Origin: Leptobrachium leishanense
Lineage: Eukaryota > Chordata > Amphibia > Anura > Megophryidae
DNA length: 64,000 bases
Direction: 5' to 3'
NCBI GenBank assembly: GCA_009667805.1
Contig: CM019069.1
Coordinates: forward strand, 99,669,204 to 99,733,203
The translations under genes and the position numbers were made by a program. How positions within the stretch are numbered: the stretch's first letter is position 1; each line of letters opens with the position of its first letter. Under the pieces are notes generated by a model that worked only from the letters and a program-made list of their open reading frames with translations, searched no databases and was not told the origin of the DNA. This document shows, piece after piece, positions 31,552 through 42,342 of the stretch.

Positions 31552-31600
31552 ATTGCTCAACGCGTTTCGAAAGGTAGCCCTTTCTTCATCAGGAGCGAAT
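31552..31600 (-). ncRNA. Hammerhead ribozyme motif in PLE-2
   Basis: On the minus strand: stem I strand AUU-C-GCUC, the core box CUGAUGA, one extra A, stem II GAAAGG with loop GCUA and CCUUUC, the core box GAAA, the self-complementary ACGCGU, the cleavage-site U, then GAGC-AAU closing stem I. Both core boxes match the hammerhead consensus and all three stems pair. Such type I motifs with a minimal helix III are known from PLE terminal repeats, where helix III can form between two copies. The extra A before stem II is the only deviation. Confidence 0.7.
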
Positions 31601-32822
31601 TACTTAGTGTCTCTCTTACCGCTATCTATATTTATACTTATCGTTCCTCCCTGCAAAGTGTTGGTGCCCATTCAGAGCCTTTGATTGGAGTTGTTCAGAG
31701 AAGGGAGGTGTACGTATCTCTGCGGGTAACCCCGCCTTGCGTTCCACACTCAGTTGTTGGAACGCATATGTGGATCCTATTGTCTATGCGCATGCGCGGA
31801 AGACGAGTCTATTACAATCAGCATAGCAGCAGTTATGTCTATCAGGTCGACCAGATCTGCGCGTCACCGCACCTCACTGCGCTCATCTCCTATAGAGATG
31901 TTAAGTCCGCATATTTACTGAGACCCATATTCCATTATTGGAACATCTTTAATCATTCATTACTTTATATACATGTGAAATAAGTCAATTCTGACCAACA
32001 AAGGGATCCATATAATGGTCCTCCTACTACATTATTATAATCACATAGTTGAGGAGCAAGGATAGATAATTCCCAGCAATAGAGGTTATTAATATTCTGT
32101 TCCCAGGATCTTAATTAGATCCACAGGATAGTTATTATATAGCTGGTAGATTGAATACAGGTATTTTTGGATTATATTGAATCCAAGATTTCAAAGAATT
32201 CCCTTTGTTCCATGCTAGAAAGTTATTTATAACAAAAGGACTATAGGTGTCATTTAGATCATGATGATATTTTTTGATGTATTCCATATTGGTTAGGGGT
32301 CACATTAGCAGAGATCGTATTATCAAAGTAGCGAAAGTGGGTTATAAAGTACAGATAGAGGTAATTGAAAAGGAAATTAATTCCATATGTATTATCCATT
32401 GCCTATAAACGGTGTAAATGTGAATCCTTCGTTTCAGTACAGGTCTTACCATTATATCACTGCAGAGATACCAATAATTAGGTCACAATAATATCGCCTT
32501 TATATTCACATTATTTATGTTTTTTAAATGTATGGTTATGTCTCTTTATTTGTGTCTAATAAAGTTTAGTAAGTGATTCTTGGAAAGGTGGTTTTTGAAG
32601 CCTTCTACGGTTAATAATGGTACTTTTTCTGAACATCTTGTTCAGATCTTTTCTTCAGTGTAAACTAGTTCCTAAGGTTTAATCCTTAATCGAGTACCTA
32701 TTGGCCTCAACTTTTTTTGTTTTTCTCACTATCTACTGTAGCATACAATGTAGTTGAACCACCTCTTTGGCAAATATGGTTCCCTGTTCCTTGGCGGTAG
32801 GTTGTTTTTTGAGCTATACATT

Positions 32823-32999
32823 CAGGGTTATATAGAGAGAGGTGAAAACCAGGAGAATTGCCAGGAGAATAAACAATCAAGCCCAAATAGCCGATTTGGA
32901 AAGTGAGATAATGGGAGAATTTTTTGGTTTGGCTATTTTGATCTAGAATTTTCACTTCTCCAGTCATTCTGCTGGTTTTCACCTCTCTGACTAACCCTG
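32823..32999. mobile_element. Small palindromic MITE, copy 1
   Basis: Inverted ends CAGGGTTATATAGAGAGAGG and, inward from the right, CAGGGTTAGTCAGAGAGGTG, both continuing into TGAAAACCAG. A related copy is at 42811-42969. About 177 bp, non-coding. The TSD is unclear, so no superfamily is assigned. Confidence 0.6.
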
Positions 33000-33621
33000 A
33001 AAGTGTGCCATCTTGGTGAAGTGATAGACTACAGTCAGGGTAAGTGTATGGTCTTGAGAAGGAGGTAAGTTTGTCACACCACCAGCCAGGACGCTCACCT
33101 CAAGCGGCAGCTGGTACCGGGCGAGTGACGCTGCGGTGGTCCCCACGGTCCGTGCGCGGGCTGGGAGCTTCCCGGGGTCTTGCGCCGCCTCTAGCGGGCT
33201 CTGCCGCCTCTGCTCAGGTGGAGTCGGCACTGCCATTCCGTCCACCCTGGGCGGGGCGGTGATCGGCATCTGACGTCGCGGGCACGGAGACCGGGATTGG
33301 TGGTTCATCCTCAAGGGGAGGGCCCTCAGTCCCGGCGGACCAGATGGGGAACTGCACCAGCCGCTTCCGGTCCCCTGATTGGCTGCCTCGGTGGGGTGAG
33401 TTAATTGGTGGATGGAGGTGCTCGGGGAGGGGCTAGACTACCTCTGCACCTATATAAGGGGTTTCTGGTCAGTCCATCATAGCTTCAGCGTTGTATCACT
33501 ACTGCCAGTGTTACTCTTAGAAGCCCTGTTCCATGATTATTCTGTGTATCAGTTCCTGGCTCCGCACCCGAGCATTCTTGATCCGCCATTTGTCCCTGAC
33601 CTCGATTGTGACCCTGACTAC

Positions 33622-35790
33622 TAGACATGTGCACAGCACAAAATTTCATTTTGAACTAATGGATTAGTCCTAAAATGCAATTTATTTAGTTGCTAAAGAA
33701 ATTCGTTTTCAGTTCTTTAGTAAAACTAATTTCATTCATCCGAAAACCAGTGGATACAATTACTATTGTAGTGGCTCCTCAGAGGGCTGAGATCGCTGCT
33801 TGTTACAGTATCTCTCAGTCTCAGCACAATGTGTCAGGCAAAGCTGTTACAGTAACTGACTGCTGCTCATCACAGCTCTCAGAGTTTCAGTAAAACTAGT
33901 AAATAATATTTTTATATATAAGAGAATAGGACAATATTATTTCCGTGTTTTACTGAAACTCTGAGCTCTGTTACAGTCAGCTTGATACATTGTACTGAGA
34001 GATAATATAACAAGCAGCTGATCTCAGCTCTCACAGCCACTGGATTTAAAGGGGTAAAAAAAAAGAGAGGCTCCTCTCTAATGTATAGAACATACTCCTG
34101 CATTAATTAATACCCCTCTCTGTATAATGTAGATAACATCTTCCTTCATTAACTAATACCCCTCTCTGTATAATGTATACAACATCCACCTGCATTAATT
34201 AATGCCCCTCTCTGTGTAGAACATCCTACTGCATTGGCATGTGGAGGGTGCAGAACTTCGGAATGCAATGCTTATCCAGTACAGAAGGGGGAAATTTTAC
34301 TTAAACTTTATATCTCTGTGGGGGAGACACAGAAATATAAAAGCAGGGTAGAGGGATAATATGATTATAAATCGGTCTGAAAGCTTAGAGAAGAGATGAC
34401 TGGTGCAAATTAATTTATTTTTATAATAAAATAAAGCACTTTAAATCCAGGGAAAACATTCAAATAAATCACACTGATGGCTCATAATGACAGAGTAACT
34501 GTGAGAGCTGGATACTAAATGTATCAGACATAAAAATCCCTTAATAACAAGCAGCATTGGGAGAGGAGAGGGACTTTATATAAAACGTGTATTATAGATG
34601 GGGAAAGGGGGATAGTGCTCCTGGATAATATAAAATGTATCAGACCTAAGCCCCTATTATGCAGAGTGGGAGGGGAGATAACACACATTTTATAAAGTCA
34701 CTCTCTACCTCCCAGCGCTGCTTGTTATAAAGGGTTTTTTACTATCCAGCCCTCCTCTCTCATTAGCTTTTAGTGTGATTTATTCGAATGTTTTCCTTCT
34801 CCAGCTGCTCTTATCATCTGGTCTGCCTCATAGCCATGCAAGGGTTAAAGGAACACTCTACTTAAAAATCACCCCCCCCCCCCCCCGTTTTTTTTATCCT
34901 AATTTATCCCTATTCCCTTAATAAAAAATTTTGGTTTTTTTTTTATGTGTAACTGTAATACTTACCCTAAAATCCACTTGTTTCCAGCTTTTTTTTTTTT
35001 TTTTTTATACTCCCCTCCCTCCTCTTCCGCTCCCGTCCTTCTTGTTTCTTCTTGCCTTCTGGTTTACGTGAGAAGCGCGCATGCGCGCCTCTCACGTAAG
35101 CCAGCCAATCGGCAGGCTTCCTCCTGGCTCCCTCTGAGGATTAGTGTTGCGCGCAAGAGGATGCGCGCAACACTAACTCTCAGCCGCTGCCGCCAGCTAC
35201 TGCGGCGAGTTGGAGACGTCATCGCGCTGAAAGCGCGATGACGTCTCCTACTCTGCAAAAGTCGGCAGAAGCAGGAAATATGATTCCTGCTCTGCTGACT
35301 GACAGCCTGGAGGGCGGAGTAAACTCCTCCGCCTCTCTCCAGCTGTTTTCAGCTTTTTCTGCTGAGCGGAGGGAGGGGAGACAGAGGGCGGCATACTCCG
35401 GGCATCATGACCACCTAAAATAGCTTAGGTGGTCATGTTGCCTAGAGTATCCCTTTAAGTAAAGGTTTTCTCTCCTGTGCTGGCTGGCTGTGCTGCGAGT
35501 GAGTATTCTGGAGCTCTCTCACTGTCAGATTTTCAGGTAGGGGTCGGGAAGGATTACGCATACAAACCTTTTCTGTAGCTTTGCGATGTTGCGCTCTTCA
35601 TTGCTGGTCTCCTTCACTCATCAATGTAATATCACAATAAAGGACTGAAACTAAAATGTAGTGCATTTTATTTTAGTTTCTTTCGTTTTTTTGTACTGAG
35701 CAGTTTTGTATCTCTTGAGTCATACGAAAACTAAATTATCCCAAAATTCGAACTAAATCATTTTAGTACTAAAACGAATGCACCTGTCTG
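33622..35790. mobile_element. hAT-type element inside the solo LTR
   Basis: Ends TAGACATGTGCAC and, inward from the right, CAGACAGGTGCATTCG, with the 8-bp duplication CTGACTAC at 33614-33621 and 35791-35798. The interior is non-coding and shows internal inverted segments (for example the GAGCTGTGATGAGC/CTGAGCTCTGTTACAG area around 33860-33980). It is itself interrupted by a Kolobok-type MITE at 34849-35454. Confidence 0.75.
34849..35454. mobile_element. T2/Kolobok-type MITE
   Basis: TTAAAGGAACACTCTA on the left (TTAA at 34845-34848) and TAGAGTATCCCTTTAA on the right (TTAA at 35455-35458). TTAA sites with AGGRR-type termini are typical of the T2/Kolobok group described in Xenopus. The interior is GC-rich with inverted segments (CATCATGACCACCTAA/TTAGGTGGTCATG at the right end; CTCACGTAAGC and a mirrored TTTACGTGAGA on the left). 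Confidence 0.75.
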
Positions 35791-35910
35791 CTGACTACGT
35801 CTCTTGGCTTATCCTTTGGTACCGCGATATTCAACCTTCTACCTAAACTCTGCACCTGGGTTCTTCCCTCCCGCCGGACACCCCTGACTAAGTTGAACAT
35901 GAAATCCATT

Positions 35911-37780
35911 AGAGGTGTGCGTTTTTTGTTTTGTAACGAATCGTAATTTATCTGAAATTACGTTAACTTGCATTTAATTACTTCCGAAATACGAAATTAT
36001 ATCAAATGAATCATGGTAGCAACAAAACAAATTTATACACAACGAATTGATAATGAATCGTAATCTATTTAAACAAATCAATTCGTTATAACATTTCACA
36101 CAGCAGTGCGTACCAGTCAATTGGCCGCAGTGTTGAATCAGCACCACAGGCCTATAGACAGCGAAATATGGTGCAGTTCAGTGTTTTTTGGAAGCACCGA
36201 AATTGTCCCATAAAGATCCATTGAATGAGTCTGTGGGACAAATTGCCGAACTGCACCAAATATGTTCCAGCACTGTGGAATATGTTGGCACTATATAAAG
36301 TATAATAATAAAATAAATAATAACTGCAATGTATTCCATGTCAATAGATCTCCTGTGATGTTCAAATCGATTCAGCAGCACCACAGGAGGCCAATTGACA
36401 GGGAATAATACAGTTCAGTTATTATTTTATTTTATTATTCTTTATATACCACCAACATATTCGGCAGTGCTGACATCTATTCTGCAGCACTGAGGTGCAG
36501 TTGGGTAGCAACAAAATTGTCCCATAGAAAAACATTGATTCCTCTATGCACAAATCGCCGAACAGCACCAAAATAAAAAAAAACATTAAAAAATATTATT
36601 TTTTTAAATAAAGCTTTTATTGGTTTTTGCAAAAGACCATACAAAAATAAAACACAAAGTGAAGACAAATGTAAGCGAAATAACAACCAAGAACTACAAA
36701 AATCCCCAAAAGCATCGCTGGTTAGAGCAGACCATACATCAGTGCAAAGAAATCAGGGCCAGACCAGTAGACAAAAGGAACCACACTCAGTCCCCCTCCC
36801 AAAAATCCTCATTCGCTGAACCTGGGGCCTGGCGGCACACATGACGCAGTGGTTCCAGAACAGAATACATTGCAGGCTAAAAGGGATCATTGGAGTGCAT
36901 GTGTGCAGAGCCAACAGTGGAGCACAAAAAAAAAAAGGAAAAGGGGGAAAAAAGAAGAAAGAAAAAAGTATAACGTCAAAACGGGTGTCCCATGGACAGC
37001 CAGTAAGATCGAGATCGAGATGAGAAAGACAACAAACGACCGACAAAGGGACAAAGAGGGAGAAAAGAAAAACAGCGACAGGGTGGAAAGAAGGGGAAGG
37101 AGATGAGCCCGATGGACGCATGTCTTTTTTCAGCCTATGTAACTATGAGGTAGGGGCAGTAAAAGAAGCAAGTAAGGGAGGGGGGGAGAAGGTCAGGGAC
37201 AAATCTCCCGAAGGGGGATGATCCGGGAGGGAGCACCGTGCACCGAACCCGATCCTCAGCCTGAGAAAGTCAGTGCAGCGGTGGTGGGTGGGGCAAACAT
37301 GCCCACCCAAGGGGACCACACCTTCTCAAAGTGAGCCATGCGGTCGTGTATGACCGCCGTCAGTCGCTCCATAGTAAGGATGTACCAGATTGTGGCATCG
37401 ATTTGAGCCCTGCCCTGTCGGCGGGGGACCCTTCCAAATATGCGTCAGGCACAGTCGAGTAGCCGCGCAAATCCGGAGATAAAGTTGTTCGAGTAGCGAG
37501 TCCAGGTCAGGGTGCGATATGGGCGATTAAGCAAAGCTGTCCACAGGTCCGGGTCCCCCTAAACAGCGACCAAGATCCGCAAGGACGGCCTCCCAGAGTG
37601 GCTGTACCCTATCGCAACTCCACCACGCATACAAAGAAGTGCCCTCCTCAACGCACTCGCGAAAACACTGCGTCGGGGCCCCCTTGTCGGAGGTGGGCAA
37701 ATTTTTAGTTTTTAAAAAATTCTTATTTTTAGGAAATTCGTACGAATTTCGATTCGTAACGAAACAAATCGCATATGTCT
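35911..37780. mobile_element. MITE with hAT-like ends, interrupted by an L1 3' end
   Basis: The left end AGAGGTGTGCG and the right end (inward AGACATATGCG) resemble the hAT at 33622-35790. The arms share TTACGAATCG/GTAACGAATCG-type sequence. The interior at 36100-36580 has inverted segments (GCACCACAGG with CAATTGACAG; AATTGTCCCATA). No matching 8-bp TSD was found, so the superfamily is a guess. An L1 fragment (about 36600-37690) is inserted. Confidence 0.45.
36600..37690 (-). mobile_element. L1 3' fragment with ORF2 C-terminus
   Basis: The minus strand encodes, with frameshifts, the end of an L1 ORF2: a cysteine-type motif (GTSLYAWWSC) and the closing segment MERLTAVIHDRMAHFEKVWS, which is clearly homologous to MEKLTAIVHHTMDSFSKTWA of the L1 at 43560-49361. 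A 3' UTR of about 650 bp follows and ends CCAATAAAAGCTTTATTT next to a short A run. The 5' end is truncated at about 37690, as is usual for L1. Confidence 0.75.
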
Positions 37781-38755
37781 AATAAGAACAGCTAAGACAC
37801 ATTTGAGAACCAAAGAAAACTAATAATGGAGCACATAAGGTCGGCATGAGTCCCTCTCCCGGATAAGAAAGACTGAAAAGAAGGGCCTCAATAATGGTCA
37901 GGGCTGGCAAAAATCAGGAAAAGCAATGAAAGAATGTCTGTCTCTGGGTCTCTGCCAAAGATATTGATGTATACTTTTCATGGCAGGATACAGAAGAAGA
38001 CAGACTTGTTTTTGTATAAAGCTGTATATTTATTTATACGATGACACTTCGATTCTTAGCAGTCTGTATGTAGAATAAAAATAAAAGTTACAGGACCAAT
38101 TCAGAGCAGCAATGACTTGTGGCAAGATATAAAGTTCTTCTTTGATGATCACAGCTCAAAACTCCTTCAGAGGTATTGCGTTTGCAAGGCAGATGTTTAG
38201 CCTTGTTGGAGCTTTCAAGGTGGTTCTTAAAGAATTGGTGGCTAAAAAACAGTTACGTTTTTTTTTTATATGATACACGCCTTCTTCCTGCTTATTATCA
38301 TAAAGTTAACACTATTGGTATTAGGAACCACACGTGATATACAATATCCTATAGAAAAAAAATGTGGTTCTTTAAATCTAAGCGGGAAGAAGCTCTTTGT
38401 CTCTCTTGAAAAGACTGATGGTTAACACGTGTGTGATTTCCTGTGGTTCACTGATAGATGCCATATGTGTTCAGGAATGTTGAGAAGCTCGAATTATCTG
38501 CCCCCAACTATCTAAAAGAAAGAATTTGAAACGGTTTCAAATTGCCCCTGCTTTGTTTTGTAAGTCTAGAGATGTAAGAATGTGAGTTTCTAAATACCCC
38601 ATTTGTCTCCTGTAACCATCTGTAATAGTAATTCAAACTCTATCAGCAAATGCAACTAGTCAGTAATGAATTTCAGTTAGCTCCTATCATTGTATCTACA
38701 TATATACATATATAACAAATTGAATATTATATTTTTCAAGCAACAGTAGAGGGCG
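37781..38755. other. Unrecognised, AT-rich
   Basis: No convincing frame or repeat boundary. Sequence such as GTCTCTGGGTCTCTGCC and several AATAAA-like words might belong to an old LTR element, but no ends are visible. Confidence 0.3.
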
Positions 38756-39114
38756 CAAAACACATACAAGAGAAAAGGGAAGAACAGACTGGGGAACAGT
38801 GGAGGGGAAAGAAGACCGCAAAGTAATGAAACAAAAAACAAGTAAAGAATCCCCAAAAGAAGAGAGCGTCAAATAAAAACCCCAATCTAACCTGGGTTAC
38901 AGGTGCAACAGGTGTTCAGGTCGGCAGAAGCCCAAGCGGGCGACAGACCAAGGAAGCATAGTAGACGCCATGCCTTCTCAGGACTGGCCACCAAGTGGGT
39001 CAAATTGTCATGACAAATGCACATGGATCCCGGCAACATACCCCCCACCACCCCTCAAAAAAGTGGACATCTTTCGAAGATGCCTACGAGCCATCAACAT
39101 TAAAAAAGGCAAGT

Positions 39115-39661
39115 GTTAGGAACCAACACGCAGGATGCGCTTGCGAGCCCAGGGTGCAGTGATACAACTGGGAAACACTTGTTGTGGTGAAATCAGATAG
39201 GGGTTTGTTAAGCAAAACAATATAATATCAGAAGAGCGATGCGGGGAAGTGCAGAGGGGGTGTCTCAGGGCAGGTGCAACAAAAGGGGGTCTGGAGTCAA
39301 GGCTACCGGTAGGGATAATCCAGAGAGTGTCCAGGGGGATAGCAGGGGTCCGGTACACAAATATCAAGCAGGATCCTGGAGCTTCCTTCCAGGCTGGGTA
39401 CAGATACAGATTGTGCTGATGCAGCAGAATGTAGAAGCACTCAAGGTAGGGTGTGCCTCTGCTAAATAGGGATCAGGGCTGAATGTACACCTGCTGCTGC
39501 TGCCGGAGAATCCAGCAAGGAAAGTCCAGCCGGGCAGCACTTCAAACACAAGATCATTGTTTTCACAGTTTCTTGCGACGGCGACCTTTCCTTGAAGTGC
39601 TGGGGGACACCATGCAGGGGTCCTGATAGCAAGTCATTGAAAAGCGTCAAAGTAAGGTTCT
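39115..39661. mobile_element. Solo LTR-like insertion in L1-E
   Basis: It begins GTTAGGAACC and ends GGTTCT, near-inverted, flanked by the 5-bp repeat CAAGT at 39110-39114 and 39662-39666. A length of 547 bp and a 5-bp TSD fit an LTR. If the ends are TG...CA, as is usual, the duplication would be shorter, so the exact ends are uncertain. No open frame of significance. Confidence 0.45.
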
Positions 39662-39689
39662 CAAGTATTGGAGGTCACGCAACAGGAGA

Positions 39690-40478
39690 CATCAGGTGAT
39701 GCTTATTGGGTTCGTCCTCAGCAACTGCATACACATCGCGCGGAGCAGCCTCCAGTGCCGTAGTCGCCTTCCGAATCTGGGTAATGGCGCAAAAGATAGG
39801 TGCCCGGGCAGTGTCCCCAGCACATGAGAAGCAAGCCTGTTGGCATAGGCCAGTAGGTTACTCAAAGGGACCTCCGGGATCCCCAGATCCGCACACTTCT
39901 CCAACAGTGGCGCGCCTCCACAGTCTCCACCGCTCCAGTGAGCAACCCCACCTGGGTCTGCAATGACTCCACCTGAGGCGCAAGGAGGGCCCGCAGCCCC
40001 TTCCACTCGTGAATCGACAGCCGTCAGTTGCCCCTGAACAGCCGTCACCTCAGCCCACATGGTAGCAAAGTCTGAGCGCCATACCGCAAGCATCTCCCCA
40101 AGCATGTGTTTGGATATCCCCCTTCGTAGATGGTAGGAGGCTGTCGCCATCTTCCTCCTCGAGTAGAACCGGAGGGGTCCTTGCAGCCCCATTAGGATCA
40201 CCGGAAGCTGCCTCAGAGTTCGTGTGCCGCTACAGACCTCGCACCACTGAAGCAATCCGCCTTCTGCCCACCCCAGCCCCACCTTCCAAGACGTCTGGGA
40301 AGCTGACGCAACCTTCGACCAGTGAAAGTCCTCCTCATCCGACGAGCTCCCCTCAGAGGGTCGGGCACTTCAGGGAGTCTCTGTGGCACTTTTGCTGGTC
40401 ATCCCTCAGAGATTGCCTGAATGTCTCGCTGCCGGAGACCCTCCAACAGACAGTACTTCTTCCTCGTCTTCTTCCCCA
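39690..40478 (-). pseudogene. Degenerate L1 ORF1
   Basis: The start can be read MGKKTRKKYC, followed by a Glu/Pro-rich stretch. Then comes a coiled-coil-like segment (DFATMWAEVTAVQGQLTAVD) and, in another phase, IPEVPLSNLLAYANRLASHV and RKATTALEAAPRDVYAV, which correspond to the RRM part of L1 ORF1 (compare APPRDVICRV in the protein at 2649-3713). Several frameshifts; no functional protein. Confidence 0.45.
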
Positions 40479-40530
40479 TAATCGACCGGGCAGAAAGGCA
40501 GCAAAAGAGGCTCAAATCGGTGGTCAGTGC

Positions 40531-40775
40531 GGGGTAAATTCTTTCAACATGGCCACCATTTGTAGATAGGTCTTGATGACACTTACATGACCAGCAGGTT
40601 CGAAGGCATGCACAATATTCATGAGCTCTAGTCTATCTGTTTTAGGTACAAATAACCTGTGCAGCAATTTCTCTTGGGTTGCTGATGCCTTAGCAACCAG
40701 TATAAACTCAAGGTGTGTAAAGAAAGGATGTTTAGGAGCAATTATCTTCCTTGAGGACAACTGGTACCAGTTTTT
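40531..40775 (-). other. Coding-like segment of unknown origin
   Basis: An open minus-strand frame reads WYQLSSRKIIAPKHPFFTHL and then EFILVAKASATQEKLLHRLF through LQMVAMLKEF, a normal amino-acid mix without low complexity. Upstream (higher coordinates) lies a purine-rich minus strand, not a splice acceptor. It could be a pseudogene or exon fragment of a host gene, or part of a retroelement that I do not recognise. Confidence 0.25.
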
Positions 40776-41144
40776 CTACTCCTTTTTTTTGTTGTTGTCA
40801 TACTGATGAAGGCATTATATTATATTGGGTATCTGTTCATTTGCTTTAAAGATTTTTTTTAACAAATCATAATCTCAAAAAAAAATAAAAAATTCAAGAA
40901 TTAGTAGCACTAGTTACTAACGCATAGAAAAGAAAAGAAAAATAAGATATTCTCACCTTCTAGTGTCATTTGAGAATCTTTTCTCCTTAACAGAGCACTT
41001 AATTGTAGTTGTGTTTTGAATTTTTACTTTTTCACGAAATAGCTTTTTCAGAAATTAACTTTTATTTCCAGTGTGTTCCCACCTATATTTGCCTTGTTGT
41101 GGGCATATGGGCGTTCTACCCTTTTTTTTTTAAATCAACAATTT

Positions 41145-42240
41145 TTATTGTAAATGGTTTGCAAACCAGTCAATGGCATCATTATACAAAAAGGAGTAAA
41201 CTGTGTACATAGTTACATAGACCGAAAAAAGCGATACATAACTTAAATCTTCCATTCCCCTTATTAATTTAGTTCCCCATCTCTGCACTTTTTCTAGTGT
41301 TATAATATCCTTACTTAAGACCGGTGCCCAAAATTGAACAGCGTATTCAAGGTGCGGTCTTGCAATTGATTTATAAAGAGGCAACATTATGTTTTCATCC
41401 CGAGAATGAATTTCCCTTTTAATGCATGCCAATACCTTGCTGGCCTTGGCGGCTGCTGTTTGACATCGGGCATTGCTACTTAGTTTGAAGTCTATGATTA
41501 TTCCCAAATCCTTCTCCTGCTTTGATTTCCCTAACTCCATACCATTTAGAGTATAAGTTGCTTGCGTGTTCTTCACTTCAAAGTGCATAACCTTGCATTT
41601 ATCTACATTAAATTTCATCTGCCATTTAAGTGCCCAGTTCCCCAACATATCCAAATCCCTCTGCAGCGAAGTAACTCCTGCTCATTTTGTATTACTTTTC
41701 CTAGTTTTGTGTCCTCTGCAAACACTGATACATGACTTTCGATGCTTATTTCAAGGTCATTTATAAATAAACCAAATAGAATTGGTCCTATAACAGACTC
41801 CTGAGGGACACCATTTAACACTGGTGTCCATCTTGAAAATGTACATTTATGACCACTCTCTGTACCCTATTTTTTTTAGCCAGTTTTCTATCCAAGAACA
41901 AGAATTTCCATCTGGCCCAATATTTCTTAATTTTAATAGTAACCTCTTGTTTGGAACTATGTCAAGAGCTTTAGCAAAATCCAAGTAAATCACATCCACT
42001 GTGACCCCCTGATCTATACTTTCTACTTACTTCTTCATAGATGCAATGAGGTTAGTCTGACGTGATCTGTGTTTCATAAAACCATGCAGATTTTTGCTAA
42101 TTACATTATACCCCCCCCCCCAATGAATTCTTGTATATTATCCCTTAGCAAAACCTTAAATACTTTCCCAACCACACGGGTCTATAATTCCCAGGCATAC
42201 ATTTTGAACTTTTCTTGAATATAGGAAAGAAACATGTGGC
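41145..42240 (-). pseudogene. CR1/jockey-type LINE reverse transcriptase fragment
   Basis: Reading the minus strand with several frameshifts gives, in order: VDVIYLDFAKALDIVPNKR, a WIENWL segment, GVPQESVIGPILFGLFINDL, VFAEDTK (the FADDTK catalytic box with a substitution), WQMKFNVDKCKVMHF, KDLGIIIDFKL, then YKSIARPHLEYAVQFWAPVL and LEKVQRWGTKLIRG. This is the classical reverse transcriptase order of CR1, L2 and jockey-like LINEs. The Asp-to-Glu change in the catalytic box and the frameshifts show that it is dead. The 5' part and the 3' tail are absent. Confidence 0.8.
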
Positions 42241-42342
42241 ATGTTAAGCAGATAGGATAATACTGGTAGAAGCAACACATACACCTTTTTTATATTAAAA
42301 CAAGAAACCTAAAACCTTGTATAACATTTGATCTGTGTTTAA

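Larger units (their letters stand above)
29007..32726. mobile_element. Non-coding Penelope-like element with inverted ends (PLE-2)
   Basis: The outer 240 bp form an inverted repeat: ACACTGAAGAAAAGATCTGA near 29008 and its inverse near 32655, both with the stretch around AGACCTGTACTGAAA at the inner limit. An 11-bp TSD, CACTATCTACT, flanks it at 28996-29006 and 32727-32737. The right end continues about 70 bp past the inverted repeat and ends T-rich, as in PLE-1. There is no open reading frame for reverse transcriptase or endonuclease. It contains a hammerhead motif (31552-31600), a tandem duplication and a probable LTR insertion. It is likely a 5'-truncated, non-autonomous copy. Confidence 0.7.
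33072..35888 (+). mobile_element. Solo LTR (probably Gypsy-type) interrupted by a hAT
   Basis: It starts TGTCACACCACC and is flanked by TAAGTT at 33066-33071 and 35889-35894. Excluding the hAT it is about 650 bp. It contains a promoter-like CACCTATATAAGGGG (33449-33463) and a GC-rich 5' part with repeats of CGCCTC. No gag or pol is next to it, so it is a solo LTR. The right end reads CCTGAC, one base short of a perfect inverted TGACA, so the last base is uncertain. Confidence 0.55.
38756..40530 (-). mobile_element. Decayed 5' half of an L1 (L1-E), split by a solo LTR
   Basis: On the minus strand a degraded ORF1 (about 40478-39690) is followed, beyond the LTR insertion at 39115-39661, by pyrimidine-rich sequence with a GGGGTGGTGGGGGG block (39110-38760) like the ORF1/ORF2 spacers of the other L1s. 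ORF2 is not present. The boundaries are approximate. Confidence 0.45.

Noticed and set aside
35911..37780. Clear hAT with 8-bp TSD
   Set aside because: The ends look similar to those of a hAT but the flanks (AAATCCAT and ATAAGAAC) do not match; left as a probable MITE of uncertain class.
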